DNA of 64,000 nucleotides. Origin: Butyrivibrio sp. (lineage in GTDB: Bacteria; Bacillota; Clostridia; Lachnospirales; Lachnospiraceae). Both the position numbers and the translations under genes were made by a program. Where the stretch lies: contig SVGA01000005.1 in assembly GCA_015056575.1 (NCBI GenBank), positions 124,001 to 188,000 on the forward strand, read 5' to 3'. Each line of letters begins with the position of its first letter. Position 1 is the first letter of the stretch. Positions 37,013-43,626 of this stretch are shown piece by piece. Under the pieces are notes generated by a model, which worked only from the letters and a program-made list of their open reading frames with translations, was not told the origin of the DNA and made no database searches.

Positions 37013-37297
37013 TTACTGCATTCTGTTGAACACCAGCTCATAACCGTCATCACCGTAGTTCAGTGAACGGTTAACTCTGCTGATGGTGGCTGTGGATGCA
37101 CCGGTCTTCTCTGCGATCTCAAGATATGTCTTCTTATCTCTCAGCATTGAAGCAACTTCAAATCTCTGAGAAAGTGATAACAGTTCATTGACTGTACAAA
37201 GATCCTCAAAAAAACTATAACACTCTTCTTTATTCTGAAGACAGAGAACTGCATCAAACAGGTGATCTACGGCATCAGTTCTGATCTTCTTGTTCAT
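37013..37297 (-). CDS. yerC: TrpR-like protein YerC/YecD
   Basis: The 94-aa protein carries the Trp-repressor fold DNA-binding region (LSLSQRFEVASMLRDKKTYL then EIAEKTGASTATISRVNRSL). In Firmicutes this family is not known to bind tryptophan, and its targets are largely unknown. The frame opens at 37318, but ATG at 37297 has GGAGGA eight bases upstream and is chosen. It is convergent with bactofilin and divergent from the cold-shock gene. Confidence 0.9.
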   Translation of the reverse strand: MNKKIRTDAVDHLFDAVLCLQNKEECYSFFEDLCTVNELLSLSQRFEVASMLRDKKTYLEIAEKTGASTATISRVNRSLNYGDDGYELVFNRMQ

Positions 37298-37432
37298 TTC
37301 CAAATTCCTCCAAACCATGTATGATTTTTATGTTAACAATATATCGTCAACATTACTTTTATGCTTAGATATTTTATCACGCTAAACTTGTAAAGTAAAG
37401 GGGCATAAGATATTAGCCCGAAAATATAAGAA

Positions 37433-37487
37433 TTGCTTTACTTTTGCACACAATTATGATATCGTAAATGTGTTGTCATAGACAACA
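37433..37487 (+). promoter_or_regulatory. Promoter and leader dyad of the cold-shock gene
   Basis: TTGCTT (37433-37438) and TATGAT (37455-37460) are 16 bases apart and form a plausible promoter. Just downstream, TGTTGTC, ATA, GACAACA (37471-37487) is a perfect 7-bp inverted repeat near the expected start of transcription. It could be an operator or the first hairpin of the untranslated leader. The loop is only three bases, so a protein-binding site is slightly favoured. Confidence 0.45.
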
Positions 37488-37523
37488 TAACGATTATTTT
37501 TTATTTTTTGTGGAGGTATTACG

Positions 37524-37724
37524 ATGAACAAAGGTACTGTTAAGTGGTTCAACAACCAGAAGGGTTACGGCTTCATCTCTGACGAGGCTGGCAATGATGT
37601 ATTCGTACATTATTCAGGACTCAACATGGAAGGTTTCAAGTCTCTCGAAGAGGGCGCTTCCGTAGAGTATGATGTAATCCAGGGTGAAAAGGGACCTCAG
37701 GCCGTAAACGTAACCAAGCTTTGA
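37524..37724 (+). CDS. Cold-shock protein (CspA family)
   Basis: This 66-aa single-stranded nucleic-acid-binding protein has both RNA-binding motifs, KGYGFI and VFVHY, in a five-stranded OB fold. It acts as an RNA chaperone in the cytosol. Length is typical. ATG follows TGGAGG with an eight-base spacer. It is monocistronic, with its own promoter and a terminator at 37816-37851. Confidence 0.97.
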   Translation: MNKGTVKWFNNQKGYGFISDEAGNDVFVHYSGLNMEGFKSLEEGASVEYDVIQGEKGPQAVNVTKL

Positions 37725-37815
37725 TTCACTGATTCGAAGCGATTTAATCAGCTACAAAGTGCCTTATTCTAAATAGATATATTTTGAATTCGCAAGATTG
37801 TAACAATGATTAATC

Positions 37816-37851
37816 AAAAGAGCCACTCGACTTAGTCGGGCGGCTCTTTTT
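37816..37851 (+). terminator. Terminator of the cold-shock gene
   Basis: AAAAGAGCCACTCGACT pairs with AGTCGGGCGGCTCTTTT with one mismatch and one wobble pair, and a T run follows. It lies about 90 bases after the stop and before the convergent hisA, and may serve both strands. Confidence 0.82.
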
Positions 37852-37905
37852 GAGCTTTATAAGCATTTTTCTCTTCAGTTAAACCTCTTCATGCCTAAAC
37901 GCATC

Positions 37906-38679
37906 TTACCTGCAGGCTGCCATTGCATCCTTCAGCTCCATGGAACCTCCGAAGATCCTAAGAGCACTGCCTACAGTTACATCAATCCTGTCTTTTCCCA
38001 GCTTCTTTAAAAGCTTTATGTCCTCAAGATCCTTAACGCCTCCCGCGTAGATGATGGGCAATCCCCCCCAGCTTGAAAGGATCCCGACTACATCCTCTTC
38101 TATTCCCTGCTGCCTTCCCTCCACATCTGCTGCGTGAACAAGAAATTCGTCGCAGTAACCGGAGAGTTCATCCAGGGTCTCTTCCGTAAGCTTAAGATCA
38201 GTGAATTTCTGCCAGCGATCGGTGACAACATAGTAGTCATCATCTTTTTTCTTACAGGAAAGATCCAGAACTATATGATCTCTGCCCACAGCCTTTACCA
38301 GTTTCTTAAGGTTTGTGCGATTTATCTTTCCGCCGGAAAAGACATAGCTTGTGACGATCACATGGGATGCCCCCGCCTCAAGATACTCTGCGGCATTGTC
38401 GGCATTTATTCCTCCACCTATCTGCATAAGTCCGGGAGTTGCCAAGAGGGCTGCCATACCCTGCTGCTTTGTAAGCTCATAATAAGGGCTGCCCGCCGGG
38501 TTAAGAAGAATGATATGTCCGCCGGAAAGGCCAAGTTCCCTGTACATTCGGGCATAGAAATCAGCGCCCCTCTCCGAAACGAAGTTTTCAGAAGCGCTGT
38601 CTCCTTTATCCTTGAGGCTACTGCCCACAATCTGTTTAACTTTTCCGTTGTGAATGTCAATGCAGGGTCTAAGTTTCAT
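37906..38679 (-). CDS. hisA: HisA, eukaryotic-like type (ProFAR isomerase)
   Basis: The 257-aa TIM-barrel enzyme isomerises ProFAR to PRFAR in histidine synthesis. It begins MKLRPCIDIHNGKVKQIVG and resembles the yeast/plant HIS6 form (GGHIILLNP, LDLSCKKKDDDYYVVTDRWQ) more than the usual bacterial HisA. The first phosphate-binding Asp (CIDIHNG) and the second barrel Asp region (LVHAADVEGRQQGI) are present. It follows dapB by 11 bases on the same strand, away from any his operon, so it is probably read from the lysine-riboswitch promoter. The start follows AAGGGG. Confidence 0.88.
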   Translation of the reverse strand: MKLRPCIDIHNGKVKQIVGSSLKDKGDSASENFVSERGADFYARMYRELGLSGGHIILLNPAGSPYYELTKQQGMAALLATPGLMQIGGGINADNAAEYLEAGASHVIVTSYVFSGGKINRTNLKKLVKAVGRDHIVLDLSCKKKDDDYYVVTDRWQKFTDLKLTEETLDELSGYCDEFLVHAADVEGRQQGIEEDVVGILSSWGGLPIIYAGGVKDLEDIKLLKKLGKDRIDVTVGSALRIFGGSMELKDAMAACR

Positions 38680-38690
38680 CTGTCTGCCCC

Positions 38691-39446
38691 TTAAGCAAGA
38701 ACATCTGCCATGTCATACATTCCGGGCTTTTTGCCTGCAAGGAATCTTGCGGCTTCGATGGCGCCCTTTCCAAAAATTGCCCTTGAATAAGCTCTGTGGG
38801 AAATAGTCACCACCTCATCGTGTCCCGCAAAGATAACGTCATGGTCGCCCACAATGGTTCCGCCGCGGACTGCAGAAATTCCGATTTCTTTGACAGGGCG
38901 CTTCTCCCGGCGCTGACTCCTGTCGTAGACATAGTCGTATTTCTCTGTAAGAGAATCATTGATGGCATCTGCCAGAGCAATAGCCGTTCCCGAAGGAGAA
39001 TCCAGCTTCTGGTTGTGATGCTTCTCCACTATCTCAATGTCAAATCCTGCCTCGGCAAAAAGAGGTGAAACCTCCCTAAGCACTTTAAGAAGCGCATTTA
39101 TACCAACTGACATGTTGGCACTTCTAAGAACTGCGGTCTTTTTAGATGTCTCTTTTACCTTATCAAGCTGCTCCGGGGATAATCCTGTAGAACACAGCAC
39201 CACCGGCAGTTCTTTGGCTGCACAGTAATCAAGAAGGCCATCCACAGCTGCGGCACTGGAGAAATCCACCACCACATCAGCCTTCACATCGCACTCGGCA
39301 AGGCTCCTGAACACGGGAAAATCATAGTTGCTTTCACCAAAAGCATCAACTCCCGCAACGATGGTCACATCCTCGTATTCCCTGCAGAGATCAACAATAA
39401 CATGTCCCATACGGCCATTGCAGCCGTGCATGATCATATTTACCAT
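38691..39446 (-). CDS. dapB: 4-hydroxy-tetrahydrodipicolinate reductase
   Basis: The 251-aa NAD(P)H-dependent reductase acts second in the diaminopimelate/lysine branch. The N-terminal Rossmann motif is HGCNGRMG. The catalytic loop contains EKHHNQKLDSPSGTA (two histidines and the lysine typical of DapB). Length is normal. ATG follows AAAGGAAAG. It is the middle gene of dapA-dapB-hisA. Confidence 0.96.
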   Translation of the reverse strand: MVNMIMHGCNGRMGHVIVDLCREYEDVTIVAGVDAFGESNYDFPVFRSLAECDVKADVVVDFSSAAAVDGLLDYCAAKELPVVLCSTGLSPEQLDKVKETSKKTAVLRSANMSVGINALLKVLREVSPLFAEAGFDIEIVEKHHNQKLDSPSGTAIALADAINDSLTEKYDYVYDRSQRREKRPVKEIGISAVRGGTIVGDHDVIFAGHDEVVTISHRAYSRAIFGKGAIEAARFLAGKKPGMYDMADVLA

Positions 39447-39474
39447 TTTAAGTCTTTCCTTTCAAAGGTTTGTA

Positions 39475-40362
39475 TCAATCGATAAGTCCGTACTTCTTCA
39501 TCTCCTCGCGAAGCTTAGACTCGTTCTCCGGCTCCATCTGTGTAAGAGGAAGGCGAAGAGGACCGGCTTCGATTCCCATCATCTTGAGGGCACTCTTAAC
39601 GGGAATGGGATTAACCTCAGAGAAAAGAGCCTTCACAAGAGGGAACGCTTCGAACTGAAGCTTACGGGCTGCAACATAGTCGCCCTCAAGGCACTTTGCG
39701 CAGATGTCGTGAGTCTTCCCGGGTGCAATATTTGCAAGAACAGAGATGACTCCAATACCGCCCACTGACATAATGGGCACGATCTGATCGTCGTCTCCGG
39801 AATAAAGATCGATGTCATCTCCCACAAGGCTCATCATCTTAATGGTCTGTGAGATGTTGCCTGTTGCATCCTTGATACCCTGAATGTTCTTGTGCTCTTT
39901 GGCAAGCTTAGCAACTGTCTCGGGAAGAAGGTTGCAGCCTGTTCTGCTGGGAATGTTGTAAAGGATGATCGGGATATTTATGGAATCGGCAACTGCGCTG
40001 AAGTGAGCTATAAGTCCGCCCTGAGTCGCTTTGTTGTAATAAGGAGTTACAACCAGCACTGCATCTGCGCCGTACTCCTCAGCCTCTTTGGAAAGCTTGA
40101 TGGCGGTTGCTGTGCAGTTGGATCCTGTTCCTGCAATCACAGGTACTCTGTGTGCCACATGATCGATACAGAACTTAACCACTCTCATGTGCTCTTCTTC
40201 ATCCATTGTGGCTGCTTCGCCGGTGGTTCCGCATACGATTATGGCATCAACGCCGCCGTCGATGGTGAAATCAATAAGTCTTGCGAACTCCTCGTAATTG
40301 ACGTCGCCGTTGTCCTTGAATGGTGTTGCGATTGCAACTCCTGCTCCCTTAAAAATAGCCAT
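39475..40362 (-). CDS. dapA: 4-hydroxy-tetrahydrodipicolinate synthase
   Basis: The 295-aa aldolase condenses pyruvate with aspartate semialdehyde, the entry to diaminopimelate and lysine. GTTGEAATM is the family signature. The Schiff-base lysine lies in IQGIKDATGN and the catalytic tyrosine in LYNIPSRTG. The frame opens at 40389, but ATG at 40362 has AAAGGAGG six bases upstream and is chosen. The gene is preceded by a lysine riboswitch, which ties the operon to lysine supply. Confidence 0.97.
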   Translation of the reverse strand: MAIFKGAGVAIATPFKDNGDVNYEEFARLIDFTIDGGVDAIIVCGTTGEAATMDEEEHMRVVKFCIDHVAHRVPVIAGTGSNCTATAIKLSKEAEEYGADAVLVVTPYYNKATQGGLIAHFSAVADSINIPIILYNIPSRTGCNLLPETVAKLAKEHKNIQGIKDATGNISQTIKMMSLVGDDIDLYSGDDDQIVPIMSVGGIGVISVLANIAPGKTHDICAKCLEGDYVAARKLQFEAFPLVKALFSEVNPIPVKSALKMMGIEAGPLRLPLTQMEPENESKLREEMKKYGLID

Positions 40363-40403
40363 TGTTTTCCTCCTTTGTATTGGCTGCAATCCGGGTATTG
40401 CTC

Positions 40404-40437
40404 AAAAGAAAAGGCTCAACAGATTAACTGATGAGCC
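40404..40437 (-). terminator. Regulated terminator of the lysine riboswitch
   Basis: On the minus strand GGCTCATCAG, loop TTAAT, CTGTTGAGCC forms a 10-bp stem with one mismatch, followed by TTTTCTTTT. It lies between the aptamer and dapA, as the expression platform of a transcription-terminating lysine riboswitch. Confidence 0.85.
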
Positions 40438-40484
40438 GTCATACCTTGATAAATGTCCGGCACAAACACAGCCGGAACAAATAT

Positions 40485-40644
40485 GATAGCGCCCCATCTT
40501 GCGATGACAGTCATATGGCTCTTAACCATATGCCCAAGTATCCGGTATACAGGTACCAAACCTTTCGGCGTATTTACCTTCCGTCCTGTTTCACCTGCGC
40601 CTGCCGCATCTGCAGAACTACTCATTAAATACGCAACCTCTATC
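40485..40644 (-). ncRNA. Lysine riboswitch (L box) aptamer
   Basis: The minus strand starts GATAGAGGTTGCG and continues with GAGTAG, GCCGAAAGG and GGTACC. It ends with TGTCATCGCAAGATGGGGCG then CTATC. These are the conserved joints of the lysine riboswitch, and GATAG/CTATC closes the P1 helix (40644-40640 with 40489-40485). Lysine binding should favour the terminator at 40404-40437 and shut off dapA-dapB-hisA. Confidence 0.9.
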
Positions 40645-40667
40645 TGAATCCTGTTTAGTTGTTTTAA

Positions 40668-40697
40668 ATACTACACTACTCGTCAAGTCTCTGTCAA
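40668..40697 (-). promoter_or_regulatory. Promoter of riboswitch-dapA-dapB-hisA
   Basis: On the minus strand TTGACA (40697-40692) and TAGTAT (40673-40668) are 18 bases apart. Transcription would start near 40660, just before the riboswitch aptamer. Confidence 0.65.
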
Positions 40698-40774
40698 TAC
40701 ACCAGCATTTTTTCCTATAAAGTAGTCACTTGGCCCCTATCTTTAGGGCAACCTGACATTTTATCAATTTTTAA

Positions 40775-40803
40775 TTGAAGTATTAAAAAGCGCGTGTTAT
40801 ACT
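40775..40803 (+). promoter_or_regulatory. Promoter of typA
   Basis: TTGAAG (40775-40780) and TATACT (40798-40803) are 17 bases apart, in an AT-rich stretch 60 bases before the typA start codon. Confidence 0.7.
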
Positions 40804-40862
40804 CTAAAAGTTTGAAGACAAGGTTAAATTAGTTTCTACGTATTATATGAGGTAAAAAGTTT

Positions 40863-42692
40863 ATGAAGCAGACAAGAAATGATGTAAGGAACGTAGCAAT
40901 CATCGCCCACGTTGATCACGGTAAGACAACACTGGTTGACGGACTTCTTCGTCAGAGCGGTATCTTCCGTGACGGCGCCGAGGTTGTAGAGCGTGTAATG
41001 GACTCAGGCGACATCGAGCGTGAGCGTGGAATTACCATCATGTCAAAAAATACAGCTATTTCATACAAGGACATCAAGATCAATATCATTGATACTCCCG
41101 GCCATGCAGATTTCGGCGGCGAGGTAGAGCGTGTCCTTAAGATGGTAAACGGCGTTATCCTCGTAGTTGATGCCTTCGAAGGCCCCATGCCTCAGACCAA
41201 GTTCGTTCTTGGAAAGGCAATGGATCTGGGACTTCCCGTTATTGTATGTATAAACAAGATTGACAGACCCGAGGCAAGACCCAACGAGGTTATCGACGAG
41301 GTTCTTGAGCTCCTTATGGATCTTGGTGCTGATGACAAGCAGCTTGACTGTCCTTTCGTATTTGCATCAGCCAAGGCAGGTACTTCATCTCTTTCACCCG
41401 ATGAACAGGGTCCTGATATGAAGCCTCTTCTTGATACCATCATCAACTACATCCCCGCTCCTGTGGGAGATCCCGACAGCAGCACCCAGGTACTTATCAG
41501 CACCATCGACTACAACGAATATGTTGGACGTATCGGTGTAGGTAAAGTAGACAACGGAGTTGTTAAGGTAAACCAGGAGGTTGTGGTTGTTAACCACCAT
41601 GATCCCGCCCGCCGTATCAAGACCAAAATCGGTAAGCTCTATGAGTATGACGGTCTTGGACGTGTTGAGGTTCAGGAAGCCAAGATTGGTTCTATCGTAG
41701 CCATCTCCGGTATCGAGGATCTTAAGATCGGTGACACCCTTTGCTCAGTTGACAATCAGGTAGCTATTCCTTTCCAGAAGATCTCTGAGCCCACTATTTC
41801 AATGAACTTCATCGTTAATGATTCACCTCTTGCAGGTCAGGAAGGTAAGTACGTTACTTCCCGTCACCTTCGTGACAGACTTTACAAGGAGCTTAATACA
41901 GACGTTTCCCTCCGGGTTGAGGATACTGATACAACAGAGACCTTCAAGGTTTCAGGTCGTGGTGAGCTTCACCTTTCAGTTCTTATCGAGACCATGCGTC
42001 GTGAGGGATTTGAGTTCGCTGTTTCCAAGGCCGAAGTTATCTATCACACAGATGAGCAGGGACACAAGCTTGAACCCATGGAGAAGTGCTACATCGATGT
42101 TCCCGATGAGTTCTCCGGCAGCGTAATCCAGAAGCTTGGCGAGAGAAAAGGTGAGCTTGTAAACATGGGAGCCGGAAACGGCGGTTACACCAGAATTGAG
42201 TTCCTTATTCCTTCAAGAGGACTTATCGGATATCGTGGCGAGTTCATGACAGATACCAAGGGTAACGGTATCATCAATACAATCTTCGACGGATATGCTC
42301 CTTACAAGGGAGATATGAACTACCGTAAGACCGGTTCCGTTATCGCTTTCGAGAGCGGTGAGGCTACAGCCTACGGTCTGTTCAATGCTCAGGACAGAGG
42401 ACAGCTCTTCATCAAGCCCGGTGACAAGGTTTACTCAGGTATGGTAATCGGAACCAGCGGAAAGAGTGAGGATGTTGAGGTCAATGTCTGCAAGACCAAG
42501 CACCTGACCAACACCAGAACCTCCGCATCAGACGAAGCACTTCGTCTTGTTCCCCCCAAGATCATGTCCCTGGAGCAGTGCATCGAGTTCATCGACAATG
42601 ACGAACTTCTTGAGGTAACACCTACAAGCCTTCGTATCAGAAAGAGGATCCTTGATCCCACTCTGAGAAAGAGGGCAGGGTTCAAGAAGTAA
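40863..42692 (+). CDS. typA: Ribosome-associated GTPase TypA/BipA
   Basis: The 609-aa translational GTPase helps in ribosome assembly and stress adaptation. The G motifs are complete: AHVDHGKTT, RGITI, DTPGHADFGGE and NKIDRPEARP. EF-G-like domains and the BipA-specific C-terminal domain (GFKK end) follow. Length is normal. A GAGG ribosome site lies ten bases before the ATG. The gene is monocistronic, with its own promoter and a strong terminator. Confidence 0.97.
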   Translation: MKQTRNDVRNVAIIAHVDHGKTTLVDGLLRQSGIFRDGAEVVERVMDSGDIERERGITIMSKNTAISYKDIKINIIDTPGHADFGGEVERVLKMVNGVILVVDAFEGPMPQTKFVLGKAMDLGLPVIVCINKIDRPEARPNEVIDEVLELLMDLGADDKQLDCPFVFASAKAGTSSLSPDEQGPDMKPLLDTIINYIPAPVGDPDSSTQVLISTIDYNEYVGRIGVGKVDNGVVKVNQEVVVVNHHDPARRIKTKIGKLYEYDGLGRVEVQEAKIGSIVAISGIEDLKIGDTLCSVDNQVAIPFQKISEPTISMNFIVNDSPLAGQEGKYVTSRHLRDRLYKELNTDVSLRVEDTDTTETFKVSGRGELHLSVLIETMRREGFEFAVSKAEVIYHTDEQGHKLEPMEKCYIDVPDEFSGSVIQKLGERKGELVNMGAGNGGYTRIEFLIPSRGLIGYRGEFMTDTKGNGIINTIFDGYAPYKGDMNYRKTGSVIAFESGEATAYGLFNAQDRGQLFIKPGDKVYSGMVIGTSGKSEDVEVNVCKTKHLTNTRTSASDEALRLVPPKIMSLEQCIEFIDNDELLEVTPTSLRIRKRILDPTLRKRAGFKK

Positions 42693-42752
42693 GATACAAA
42701 TCAAGCCTTCAACATGCTTGTGTTCGTCAGCGCCACAGGTTTTCTAAAATTC

Positions 42753-42811
42753 AAAAAGCAGCAAATGCCTCATTTCGTGTTACTCATAGAAATCGGCATT
42801 TGCTGCTTTTT
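42753..42811. terminator. Bidirectional terminator between typA and yigZ
   Basis: AAAAAGCAGCAAATGCC and GGCATTTGCTGCTTTTT form a perfect 17-bp stem with a 25-base loop and A/T tails on both sides. It is placed between two convergent genes. Confidence 0.88.
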
Positions 42812-42882
42812 TCATTCTGAAAACCATCGCCTCGTCCGAGAACTGCGCATGGATGAAGGCATGATTCATAATTCATACTTCT

Positions 42883-43515
42883 TTATTGAATGTAATATCC
42901 CTTATCACCTTCAACAATCTCAATCTGACCTTCGGTCTTCTGGGTAAGACCGTCCTTGATCTTCCGGAGATCTGCATCTTTCACACAGATATCAAATTGA
43001 ACATCGGCTTCGTATCTGGAATCCTGGATGGTGATGTCGTTCTGTCCAAGATAGTACTGGACATTGTTGATCATGTTGTAGCCAACCTTCAGGGTAAGGA
43101 GCTGTGAGTAAACCATCTCCCCTACTTCGGAAGCCGCAATGGCCGCCTGGGCGGCCTGGGTGTAGGCCCGCACAAGACCTCCGGTTCCCAGAAGTACACC
43201 GCCGAAGTATCTGGTGACAATGATCAGGATATTGGTGATGCCGGAGCCGTTTATCACCTCAAGGATGGGCTTACCTGCTGTACCGGAGGGCTCGCCGTTA
43301 TCACTGCACTTGGTGGTCTCACTGTTCTCACCTATCACATAGGCATAGCAGTTGTGCCTGGCATCCCAGTATTTCTTGGATATCTCTGCAATCTTCTCCT
43401 CTGCGGCAGCTGCGCTGTCCACAAAGTAAGCTCCTCCGATGAATCGGGACTTCTTCTCAACGATCTCACCGACACCTTCCTGTTTAATTATCTTGTAGGA
43501 TTCTCTTTTGCTCAT
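42883..43515 (-). CDS. yigZ: YigZ/IMPACT family protein
   Basis: The 210-aa protein has the UPF0029 N-terminal domain with KKSRFIGGAYFV, CYAYVIG, DNGEPSGTAGKP and TRYFGGVLLGTGGLVRAY, then a C-terminal DUF1949-type domain. It is related to the yeast Yih1/IMPACT regulators of translation; the bacterial role is unclear. The frame opens at 43587 with an unrelated N-terminus, so ATG at 43515 (MSKRESYK) is chosen by family length. I see no good ribosome site before it. Confidence 0.9.
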   Translation of the reverse strand: MSKRESYKIIKQEGVGEIVEKKSRFIGGAYFVDSAAAAEEKIAEISKKYWDARHNCYAYVIGENSETTKCSDNGEPSGTAGKPILEVINGSGITNILIIVTRYFGGVLLGTGGLVRAYTQAAQAAIAASEVGEMVYSQLLTLKVGYNMINNVQYYLGQNDITIQDSRYEADVQFDICVKDADLRKIKDGLTQKTEGQIEIVEGDKGYYIQ

Positions 43516-43626
43516 AACAGTAATATTATCGGACCACAGGCGGCTAGTCAATCCGCATAGATAATGCCCTGATAAGGATTGCGGCATCCATGTTCCGCCA
43601 TCTTACCTATTTCGTGCTATTTTCGG

